Source: Vreelandella glaciei
GTDB lineage: Bacteria > Pseudomonadota > Gammaproteobacteria > Pseudomonadales > Halomonadaceae
Direction of reading: 5' to 3'
Assembly (NCBI RefSeq): GCF_013415125.1
Contig: NZ_JACCDE010000006.1
Location: forward strand, 88,806 to 152,805
Length of the DNA: 64,000 bases
Shown: positions 36,387-43,528 of the stretch, in pieces
How positions within the stretch are numbered: position 1 is the stretch's first letter
Layout: each line of letters opens with the position of its first letter
Notes under the pieces: generated by a model
What the model saw: the letters and a program-made list of their open reading frames with translations, nothing else
What the model was told of the DNA's origin: nothing
The model's database searches: none
Position numbers and translations under genes: made by a program

Positions 36387-37208
36387 ATGAACGTAGACGC
36401 CTTTATTCAGCGCTTTAGCGCAGGGCTGGCCGTGATGGAGGAGCTTCCCCTGCCTCAAGCGCGGCGCGCCTACGATAAGCTTTGCCGCACCTTCTCCCCA
36501 CCCGACCCGACAGGTATGCGGATCGACAATAGCGTTTATGATGGTGTTAGCCTGCGCCGCTTTATCCCCCAGCAGCGAATGCCAGGCTGCGTACTGTTTA
36601 TTCACGGCGGCGGCTTTACGATCGGCTCAGTGGAGAGCCACCACGGCCCTGCCGCCAGCTTGGCCCAGCGGCTTGAATGTGAAGTGGTAAGCGTTAACTA
36701 TCGGCTGGCACCAGAGGTAGATTACCCCACCATGTTGGCAGACTGCCAAGCAGTACTAGCAGCGGTTCATCCGGTCGCGCTGGTGGGTGATAGCGCGGGC
36801 GGGCGATTGGCTATCGACCTTGCCCATCAGCATAGTGACGCACCGCCGCTTGGCTTGATCTACCCACCGGTCGGCGAGCTATCGCCTGAATGCCTTGGGG
36901 AGGATGCCCCCCTGCTGTCACGCAGCGACGTGCTCAGTATTCGTGAACAGTGCCCTGAGATTATCGCCACCCAGAGGGATCAAAGCGCTCCTGCTAGCAG
37001 CATCGAAGTGCTTACCGTGGAGCACGACCCGTTAACAAGGCCTGTCGAAACGACGGTGGCGCAATGGCAAAAAGCGGGGGCATCCATTGGCTATCGCTGC
37101 GCGCCGAAGATGGTGCATGGCGCGCTTCACGCCCACGCCCAGCTACCCGACATGAGTGCCGCCTGGCAAGACTTTTGCCACACATTAAAACAGCGCCTTA
37201 ATCAATAA
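36387..37208 (+). CDS. Alpha/beta hydrolase, HocS-like short-chain acylcarnitine hydrolase
   Basis: A 273-residue cytoplasmic hydrolase of the hormone-sensitive-lipase-type family. HGGG near residues 72-75 forms the oxyanion hole, the nucleophile Ser lies in GDSAGG near 134-139, a catalytic Asp in EHDPLTRP near 218, and the catalytic His in MVHGALH near 245. In Pseudomonas the gene at this operon position (hocS) hydrolyses short-chain acylcarnitines to free carnitine; equivalence here is inferred from position and family. The frame opens at GTG 36375, but ATG at 36387 is better spaced from AAGGG. Confidence 0.75.
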   Translation: MNVDAFIQRFSAGLAVMEELPLPQARRAYDKLCRTFSPPDPTGMRIDNSVYDGVSLRRFIPQQRMPGCVLFIHGGGFTIGSVESHHGPAASLAQRLECEVVSVNYRLAPEVDYPTMLADCQAVLAAVHPVALVGDSAGGRLAIDLAHQHSDAPPLGLIYPPVGELSPECLGEDAPLLSRSDVLSIREQCPEIIATQRDQSAPASSIEVLTVEHDPLTRPVETTVAQWQKAGASIGYRCAPKMVHGALHAHAQLPDMSAAWQDFCHTLKQRLNQ

Positions 37209-37217
37209 GGCGCTGTT
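37189..37217. terminator. Bidirectional terminator between the carnitine operon and caiX
   Basis: Perfect 12-base arms AACAGCGCCTTA and TAAGGCGCTGTT with a five-base loop, overlapping the hydrolase stop codon. On the minus strand it is followed by TTTTAATG, which suits the convergent caiX gene; on the plus strand the T-run is weaker. Confidence 0.7.
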
Positions 37218-37245
37218 AAGCAGTTCAGTTCGTAAGGGTCATGCT

Positions 37246-37305
37246 TTAAGAGTCGAGCTATTAAGAATCAAGCTATTAAGAATCAAGCTATTAAGAGTCA
37301 AATTG
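37246..37305. repeat. Four tandem 15-base units at the 3' end of caiX
   Basis: Units based on TTAAGARTCRAGCTA start at 37246, 37261, 37276 and 37291; the middle two are identical and the outer two differ by a few bases. The last unit includes the caiX stop, and each unit repeats an in-frame Asp-Ser-stop on the minus strand. It looks like slippage or duplication of the gene end. Confidence 0.8.
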
Positions 37306-38247
37306 GGCCCGCACTTGCTCAATAGCGGATTCGCCATCGCGGGTTTCAACGCCGTCTAACCATTCGGCAACGGTATCCAGGTTGTTGCCAATCCACTCGT
37401 TCGCCACTTCATCTGCCGGGCGCTCTTCGTAGCTGTACTCGTGCACCCACTCGTTCTGGTCTTCAATATCGATCACGTATTGCGATAGGAAGCGGTGAAC
37501 CTGCGGGGCCTCTTCGGCGAGACTGGCGGGGGTAATGGTCCACACCGTGCTTTCAATGGTCGCCACGCCCGCATCATCGCTGTCGGCTAAATAGGCCAAA
37601 TCGAAGCTCACGTTCATCCAGTGAGGCTCCCAGCCGACGAATGTCACCCACTCTTCGTCGGCCATTTTTTGCTCAGCCTGGGCCAGCATTGCTGAGGTCG
37701 AGCTTTCGCGCAGTTCCCAATCGCCTAGACCTGCAAGGTCGTTATCGATGGCGTTGAGAATCGCATCGTTAATGCCAGTACCCGCTTCAATGCCCTGGAT
37801 TTCGCCATCAAAGCGATCATGGTGCTCAGCCAATTCAGCGACCGTGGTCACGCCGGCATCGTAAACATACTGGGGAACCACCAGCCCAGAATTGGCCCCG
37901 CTGATATTGGAAACCACCTTCTCGACTTTGCCATCCGCTACCAGCGGCTCGACCATATCAGTCTGTACCGGGTACCAGCCACCTAGATAGATTTCCAGGT
38001 CATTACGCGACAAGCCTTCCAAAATAACGCTGACTGCTAAATCTTGCTGGCGGGTTTCGTAGCCCATGGTCTCCAGCAATTGGGCAGCGATTTCTGATTT
38101 TACCGTGACCCCAGGCCATGGCGGCACGCCAAAACGTAGCTCATCAAGCTCTGCCATGGCGGGCGTGGCAGCAAAGGCAGCGAATAAAAAGCCCGCTTTT
38201 AGCGATAGTGACTTGGTGGTGGTAGCGCTAGGAGTGATAGACATCAT
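37291..38247 (-). CDS. caiX: Carnitine/betaine ABC transporter substrate-binding protein
   Basis: A 318-residue periplasmic binding protein of the glycine betaine/carnitine/choline (OpuAC) family. The signal peptide ends ATPAMA near residue 32. FGVPPWPGVTVKSEIAAQLLE near 39-59 and LEIYLGGWYPVQTDMVEPL near 85-103 carry the aromatic residues that cage a trimethylammonium group; FVGWEPHWMN near 200 is another conserved binding segment. Context with the cdh genes makes carnitine the likely ligand. Partner permease and ATPase genes are not in the window; in Pseudomonas CaiX shares the Cbc transporter core. Confidence 0.86.
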   Translation of the reverse strand: MMSITPSATTTKSLSLKAGFLFAAFAATPAMAELDELRFGVPPWPGVTVKSEIAAQLLETMGYETRQQDLAVSVILEGLSRNDLEIYLGGWYPVQTDMVEPLVADGKVEKVVSNISGANSGLVVPQYVYDAGVTTVAELAEHHDRFDGEIQGIEAGTGINDAILNAIDNDLAGLGDWELRESSTSAMLAQAEQKMADEEWVTFVGWEPHWMNVSFDLAYLADSDDAGVATIESTVWTITPASLAEEAPQVHRFLSQYVIDIEDQNEWVHEYSYEERPADEVANEWIGNNLDTVAEWLDGVETRDGESAIEQVRAQFDS

Positions 38248-38362
38248 ATGGCTAAACCTCTTATTAGTTGGGTTTAGTTAGTATGCGCGGCTGCCTCCCC
38301 ACTACTAGGCGATAAGCGACGCTTACCAGCCACTACACGACACTTCACGACACTACCAAACC

Positions 38363-39331
38363 TTAAACACTTTTCTCCCGCACCTGCCGCGGCGAATAGC
38401 CGTAATGCGCACGAAAAGCACGCGCAAAGCTGGAAGACGAGCTAAAGCCGCAGGCTAATCCCACCGCCAACACTGCTAAATCGGTCTCCGCTAACAGCCG
38501 CCGGGCGCGCTTGATGCGAAGCTGCAAGTACCACTGCCGCGGGGTCTCGTTAAGCTCCTGCTCGAATAAGCGCTGAAGTTGGCGAACCGATACCTCTACC
38601 CGGCTCGCGACCTCTTCAAGCGGAAGCGGCTCTTCAAGGTTCTGCTCCATCAGGGCCACCGCTTCGACCACGCGGCGGTTATGGGTGCCTAGGCGTTTCA
38701 CCAGCGCCATGCGCTGCTGGTCGCTGCGAGTACGGATTCGGTCATGGATGAGCTGCTCAGACACATCGATGGCCAGCTTCGCGCCATGCCGCCGCGCAAT
38801 CACCTCCAACGCCATATCCATGGCTGCCGCCCCGCCCGCGCAGGAGAAACGCCGCTCCCCCAGCTCATACAGCTCATCCGTGGTCTCAATGCCCGGAAAG
38901 CGCTCACGAAAAGCGGGCAGACTCTCCCAGTGCAGCGCCACCCGCTCGTGTTTTAGCAACCCGGTGGCCGCGAGCAAAAATGCCCCGGTATCAATACCGC
39001 CCAAGCAGCAGCCCGCCTGATCCAACTGATGAAGCCAGGCCATTAATGGTCGAGTGAGATGGGCTTCCGGCGTAAACCCACTGCATACCGCCAGCGAAGG
39101 CAAGTGATGGACATCCGCCGTTGCTTGATCCGCCATCAGGGTCATGCCGTTAGACGCCGTCACCGGCCCGCCATCAGCGCTTATCAACGTCCAGTCGAAC
39201 AGCGGGCGATGGGCAATGCGATTGGCGATTCTCAGTGGCTCTACCGCCGCAAAGAAGGCCATCATCGAATACTGCGGCAGTAGCAAAAACCCTACCATTT
39301 CAGGCAACGGGCCCTGGTAATTCAAACGCAT
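38363..39331 (-). CDS. cdhR: CdhR-like GlxA/AraC-family regulator of carnitine catabolism
   Basis: A 322-residue regulator with an N-terminal DJ-1/PfpI (GATase1-like) domain (about 10-190, starting VGFLLLPQYSMMAFFAAVEPLRIAN) and a C-terminal AraC helix-turn-helix pair (about 218-315, with VSVRQLQRLFEQELNETP and GFSSSSSFARAFRAHYGYSP). In Pseudomonas the GlxA-type regulator CdhR activates carnitine genes and is encoded beside caiX, as here. ATG at 39331 is preferred to the GTG one codon upstream. Confidence 0.85.
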   Translation of the reverse strand: MRLNYQGPLPEMVGFLLLPQYSMMAFFAAVEPLRIANRIAHRPLFDWTLISADGGPVTASNGMTLMADQATADVHHLPSLAVCSGFTPEAHLTRPLMAWLHQLDQAGCCLGGIDTGAFLLAATGLLKHERVALHWESLPAFRERFPGIETTDELYELGERRFSCAGGAAAMDMALEVIARRHGAKLAIDVSEQLIHDRIRTRSDQQRMALVKRLGTHNRRVVEAVALMEQNLEEPLPLEEVASRVEVSVRQLQRLFEQELNETPRQWYLQLRIKRARRLLAETDLAVLAVGLACGFSSSSSFARAFRAHYGYSPRQVREKSV

Positions 39332-39516
39332 CACAATACCTAAGGTTGTTACGTTTTTTAAACCGACACTAGCCTAGCGTGTTACACCCTCCAGGTCGCC
39401 AGCCTGCTAGAAAATATGCACGCGGCGCAAACCAACAACCGAGTTGACGTTGACCAAGGCCATCAGTACTAATACTTCCGCCACAAGCTGTGGTGCACAT
39501 GGTGGAAGCACGGCAT

Positions 39517-39834
39517 ATGAACATCACACATTTGGAGCACATCATAATCGCCCTGATCATCCAGCTATCACTGTTACCGTTCGCTTCAGCTCGCGTGGCG
39601 GGTGTTATACCGGTGGCGATACTGCTTGGCCGCGAGATCGCACAGCACGAATACAGGCTAGGCATCCAGCGTGGTTGGGAATGGGGCGAAACGCTACCGG
39701 TCGGTATGTTTGAGGGTGTCTGGCGTGGGTGGACGTTAGACTCAGTGCTTGATGTGCTGCTGCCAGCACTGGCGTGTGGGCTGCTAGCGGTTATGGTTGG
39801 CTTTAAGAAAAAGCATACAACCAAAAGCAGCTAG
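39517..39834 (+). CDS. Phage-type small membrane protein
   Basis: About 105 residues with two hydrophobic segments (HIIIALIIQLSLLPF and, near the C-terminus, LDVLLPALACGLLAVMVGF). The middle holds LLGREIAQHEYR and GVWRGWTLDSVLD, an arrangement I associate with small membrane proteins in the tail/lysis part of prophages. There are no other phage genes nearby, so it is an orphan or a leftover. ATG at 39517 has GGTGGAAG upstream. The opposite-strand frame is its shadow. The function is unknown. Confidence 0.5.
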   Translation: MNITHLEHIIIALIIQLSLLPFASARVAGVIPVAILLGREIAQHEYRLGIQRGWEWGETLPVGMFEGVWRGWTLDSVLDVLLPALACGLLAVMVGFKKKHTTKSS

Positions 39835-39880
39835 GCCCTTTACATCCAGTGACTGACCTCAGCGGCATCAAAGGTGGCAG

Positions 39881-40141
39881 CTAGTCATTATCGAGATGCT
39901 CGGTACGATATAGCTTCCACTCATTTTCGACCCGGCCATCAGGCAAGCGGCAGTAGCGGCCAGTGCCTAGGCTGCTTTCGCGAATTTCATTCTCCCCGCC
40001 GAGGCTCCGACAATATTCAGCGGCATATGACGTCATCTGATTTTCAGAAACCGGGCCTACTCCGCTATTAGCACAACCGACCAACAGCACTACTGCTGGA
40101 ATCGTTAAACTGCGATAGACGCGAGCGACATTTCCTAACAT
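39881..40141 (-). CDS. DUF333-domain lipoprotein
   Basis: An 86-residue probable outer-membrane or periplasmic lipoprotein. The signal segment ends in LLVGCANS with the lipidated Cys near residue 22. The rest matches the DUF333 pattern: AAEYCRSLGGENEIRESS near 38-55 and GRYCRLPDGRVENEWKLYR near 59-77, with two conserved cysteines. The role of this family is unknown. ATG at 40141 is preferred, with AGGGA about eight bases upstream; the frame also opens at 40162. Confidence 0.7.
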   Translation of the reverse strand: MLGNVARVYRSLTIPAVVLLVGCANSGVGPVSENQMTSYAAEYCRSLGGENEIRESSLGTGRYCRLPDGRVENEWKLYRTEHLDND

Positions 40142-40339
40142 TGCGGTTTCCCTGCGTAGCATGCCATTTATCCATTACCCTACATACTCGTAGAACAAAG
40201 CGAATTCGCCAATCCCTAAACATCACCTTACGGGCTTGCTACCCGCACTGAAAGCGAGCAATCCGCCCATGAAACTTGCCTTTATTCCGCACTACCTGTT
40301 GGGGGCTACTCTACTTGAGTACCTCCCATTAAGTCTTGT

Positions 40340-40528
40340 TCACCTATGGAAAATTAGATCTGCCGAATCATGGGCCGGCTGAATTTTAATGACCAAGTGA
40401 TCTGATGAAGGCTGAGTAATGACTGCCTCATAAGTATCAGGGTGATGGTCTACGTAACGCTGAAAGCGCTCCATTAAATTGACCAGGTCATCGGCTAGCG
40501 CTTGTTTTTGTAAAGGTGTTAGAGACAT
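40340..40528 (-). CDS. Small hypothetical protein, 62 residues
   Basis: A short acidic, probably helical cytoplasmic protein beginning MSLTPLQKQALADDLVNLMERFQRY in its N-terminal third and ending in KIQPAHDSADLIFHR. The frame is open further upstream, but ATG at 40528 has AAGGA eight bases before it and the upstream extension has poor coding character. No family is recognised. Confidence 0.5.
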   Translation of the reverse strand: MSLTPLQKQALADDLVNLMERFQRYVDHHPDTYEAVITQPSSDHLVIKIQPAHDSADLIFHR

Positions 40529-41126
40529 CGAGAATATCCTTATGGCCATGAGTGAGTTTTGCCATGCAGACGCAATCCCACTGTTTTTTAATGATATTTG
40601 GACATGCGCACATGGACAGGCCCCCATCCTACGTATGCTGCGCGCACTCATTATAATACGTAACAATAAGTAACCAATAAGTAATCAATACATCACTAAT
40701 GTAACATAATGCTTACATTTGATGGTAAAACTGATCTGACAGCTGGCCTCGCCACGAACTTGCTCCAACGTAGAGTGTTAATAACCCTCCAAAAAATATT
40801 GACCTACCGACAACACCGACAAAAATATATTAAAAACAATTACTTAAAAAATTAAGATAAAATAAAAGGCTATTAGCCAATCTAATAAACAATGGCTTAT
40901 CTATGAAATAGTTATAGCAATGGGGCTAGCTTATAAGTGGGTACCTAAAAAATAATCACGTACTCACCTCTATAGGCTCATCGCAAGCGTTGAACCTCCT
41001 CACAAAAGTAATCAAGCTTAAAATACGCACTGAGACTAAGTATATTTCATCCACTGCCAATTAAGTAAGCAATGGGATGGGTTCCTCCCCATTGCTTACC
41101 GACACGGCGACCAACGGTTTGAGGCC
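40529..41126. other. AT-rich intergenic stretch with no recognised gene
   Basis: About 600 bases, strongly AT-rich between roughly 40680 and 41080, in contrast with the GC-rich genes around it. No convincing reading frame, RNA gene or repeat is seen. It leads into a truncated CAP-domain gene, so it may be a scar of deletion or insertion. Confidence 0.5.
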
Positions 41127-41462
41127 GTGGAAGCGTTAGTGTGGAGCTGCAAGCTGGAAGCAGCGGCCGAGAGCCACTCCCAGGACATGGCCGCAAATGA
41201 CTACTTTAGCCACACTGGCCCTAATGGTGCAGGTATCGAGCAGCGTGTGGATAATCAGGATTACGTGTGGCAAGCCGTGGGTGAGAATATCGCCGCTGGC
41301 CACACCTCGGTTTCCGCCATGGTGGGAGGCTGGCTTGAGAGCCCCGGCCACTGCCGCCACATCATGAATGACACCTTTACCGAGATGGGCATGGCGAAAG
41401 CCGAGGATTCAGAATCGCGCTATTCAACCTACTGGACACAAACGCTCGGCAATCCTCGCTAG
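41037..41462 (+). pseudogene. CAP (SCP/PR1)-domain protein, N-terminus lost
   Basis: From GTG 41127 the frame gives 111 residues of a CAP domain: LEAAAESHSQDMAANDYFSHTGPNG, VGENIAAG, GWLESPGHCRHIMNDTFTEMGM and a final YWTQTLG. Intact relatives are secreted proteins of roughly 150-200 residues with a signal peptide and an N-terminal helix. Here, the frame upstream to the in-frame TAA at 41037 has no signal peptide and only a few more residues (GDQRFEAVEALVW) look family-like before homology fades into AT-rich DNA. The gene therefore seems decapitated. It ends 15 bases from the convergent creA. Confidence 0.65.
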
Positions 41463-41477
41463 GCGTCCACGAATCAC

Positions 41478-41966
41478 TTACTGGTTGCCTCCTACCGCAC
41501 CATAGTTGACGGCGGTAATCGCATTTTTAGGCGAGCCATCTACCAGCTTGGTACTGTAAGTCAGATACACAAAGGTCTGGGTTTCAGCGTCATGCATGCG
41601 GACGACGCGCATATTTTTGAAAAGCGCCGAGCGACGCTGAGTAAAAATTACCTCTTGCTCCTCTACTTCAGCAAGGTCGAAGATGATCTCGCCTGTCTGC
41701 CGACAGGCCACGCTCGCCTCACTGGCCTCCTCAGCAAGCCCCACCGCACCGGTGATCCCGCCAATCTGTGAGTAGGAGAGATAACAGGAGATACCCTGAA
41801 CGTCCGGGTCATCGAAGCGCTCCACTTCAATGGTGTTGTTCGGGCCCAGCAGCTTGAACTCGGTACGCACGCTGCCAATATGGGCATCCTGAGCCAACAG
41901 CGCGGGCGGCAGCAGCGCAAACATAGCAATGAGCGACGTGAAGGCAACGCGTTTTGGGAAAAACAT
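41478..41966 (-). CDS. creA: CreA family periplasmic protein
   Basis: A 162-residue secreted protein of the CreA family, function unknown. A signal peptide ends PALLAQ near residue 26. The mature part begins HIGSVRTEFKLLGPNNTIEVERFDDPDVQGISCYLS, a hallmark of the family, with later conserved Cys in SVACRQTG. The frame opens at a TTG (41984), but ATG at 41966 is preferred with AAGGAAG upstream. It is transcribed alone and converges on the truncated CAP gene. Confidence 0.88.
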   Translation of the reverse strand: MFFPKRVAFTSLIAMFALLPPALLAQDAHIGSVRTEFKLLGPNNTIEVERFDDPDVQGISCYLSYSQIGGITGAVGLAEEASEASVACRQTGEIIFDLAEVEEQEVIFTQRRSALFKNMRVVRMHDAETQTFVYLTYSTKLVDGSPKNAITAVNYGAVGGNQ

Positions 41967-42651
41967 GGATAACTTCCTTGGCAATAGTCAGCCGCGTGGG
42001 GGCAATCGAAGAGAGCATCATTACTCAATCAGGGGGAGACGTCGGACCAAATTTATGTCTTCAGATAACCTCTAAGAGCAGTCTATAAAATAGTACCAGA
42101 ACGTCCTTGTAATGTTACAAAGATGAGTCAATATTGACGACAATGCCCTGCCATGTTACCGGCAGGTTGCATCATTCGTAATCGGCACGGCAGGATTGTT
42201 CTCTTTGCGCGGCAGGCTGCCGGTGATAGCGACACAAATAATACAGGGCTGAGACATAAACACTCTCTTTGTTCTTATTGCGAATAAATAGGCTTGAAGT
42301 TTTTAGCATCAAACCCACTTTCAGGAACTTTCACTGGGCGAGAACCTGAAAATAATAAAACGCTGTTATTTAAACTAAAGCGATAAAGCTGATATTAAAC
42401 ACTAGCTATATCCCCTCTCATAACGCAGTGCCCGTAGAAAAGTCCAATCTGGTCATATTAACGACTGACCAACCTGTCATTGCCTGTGTGACATACCGAG
42501 AATATGCCATCACAAGGTTATAAATTTGTCATTAGCAATGCAGGATAAACGACGGATGCCCTTGTTAACGCAGACTCCCTACGTCCAACAACAAAGACTA
42601 TTTATCTTGGTGGCGGAGAGAGACCCACAATAAGATTTCTAAGGTGACCTC
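41967..42651. other. Intergenic stretch between creA and the SDR gene
   Basis: About 685 bases without a convincing gene. It contains the perfect 14-base palindrome TTGTAATGTTACAA at 42107-42120, a CCTGCC/GGCAGG dyad at 42147-42166, and an AT-rich segment to about 42560. The palindrome is a candidate operator for the divergent genes; no regulator can be assigned. Confidence 0.4.
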
Positions 42652-43455
42652 ATGGACAATACTCGACTCAAAGGTAAAAACTGCTTAATTACAGGCGCCG
42701 CACGTGGCATGGGCGCCGCCGTTGCCGAACACTATGCGGCTCAAGGCGCCAAGGTGTGCGTAGCAGATATCAATATTGAAGGGTGCGAGGAAGTCGCTGC
42801 GCGCATCAAAGCAAACGGCGGCGACGCCATTGCGGTCAAACTCAACGTTACCGACCGTGCCGAAGTGCAGGCCGCGGTTAAAGCAACGGTTGATGCCTTT
42901 GGTAGCTTGAACGTGATGGTCAATAATGCGGGTATTAACAAGCCATTAATGTTCCTGGATATTACCGAGGAAAACTGGCATCAGATCATGGATGTTAACG
43001 CGTTAGGGTGCCTACTCGGCATGCAGGAAGCCGCTAAGCAGATGATCAATCAAGGCAAAGATAACGGGCCTTACAAAATCATTAACGTTGGCTCAATTCT
43101 ATCGCGTCAGGCTTTTGATGACGTGGTGCCTTATTCGTGTAGCAAGCACGCCGTGCTCGCCATGATTAATGGTGGCGCTAAGGCCTTGGTGGATCACAAT
43201 ATTACCGTTAATGGCTATGGCCCTGGCGTCGTACGTACTGAGCTTTGGGAGCAGCTCGACAAAGACTTGGTCAGCATCGGCAAGTTCGCTAAGCAGGGGC
43301 AGTCGATGGATGAGCTGGCGGAGAAGATGATACTTATGAAGCGTTACTCCTACCCTGAAGATGTGGTCGGCACCGCGTCTTTCTTGGCCAGCGCAGAATC
43401 CGATTATATGACGGGCCAGCTGCTGATGATCGATGGCGGCATGATCATGCAGTAA
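42652..43455 (+). CDS. Short-chain dehydrogenase/reductase (SDR)
   Basis: A 267-residue classical SDR. The cofactor motif is TGAARGMGAAVA near residues 14-25, followed by an acidic residue in VADINIEG near 38 that favours NAD(H). NNAG is near 90-93, the catalytic Ser in VGSILS near 147 and YSCSK near 161-165 supplies Tyr and Lys. It resembles polyol/sugar-alcohol or acetoin-type dehydrogenases, but the substrate cannot be fixed. AAGGTGA precedes the ATG. It converges on the unusual regulator gene at 43.5 kb, with a shared hairpin between. Confidence 0.83.
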   Translation: MDNTRLKGKNCLITGAARGMGAAVAEHYAAQGAKVCVADINIEGCEEVAARIKANGGDAIAVKLNVTDRAEVQAAVKATVDAFGSLNVMVNNAGINKPLMFLDITEENWHQIMDVNALGCLLGMQEAAKQMINQGKDNGPYKIINVGSILSRQAFDDVVPYSCSKHAVLAMINGGAKALVDHNITVNGYGPGVVRTELWEQLDKDLVSIGKFAKQGQSMDELAEKMILMKRYSYPEDVVGTASFLASAESDYMTGQLLMIDGGMIMQ

Positions 43456-43469
43456 CCGGCACTCCCCGT

Positions 43470-43496
43470 CCCCATGCCTGACTCTCAGGCATGGGG
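43470..43496. terminator. Bidirectional hairpin terminator
   Basis: Perfect 12-base arms CCCCATGCCTGA and TCAGGCATGGGG with a CTC loop, 14 bases after the SDR stop and before the convergent regulator stop. The T-runs are short, but the stem is very stable. Confidence 0.7.
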
Positions 43497-43528
43497 TTAT
43501 GCCACACTCCTTACTATTCGCGCCTCAC

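Noticed and set aside
37246..37305. Tandem repeats that might suggest a CRISPR array
   Set aside because: The units are adjacent 15-mers without spacers and overlap the end of caiX; no Cas genes are present.
39369..39824. Minus-strand frame opposite the phage-type membrane gene
   Set aside because: Its composition is Ser/Pro/Thr-rich and unlike a protein family, whereas the plus strand encodes a sensible two-span protein.
42107..42120. Palindrome TTGTAATGTTACAA as an FNR or NorR site
   Set aside because: It is perfect but does not match either consensus well, so it is only mentioned within the intergenic entry.
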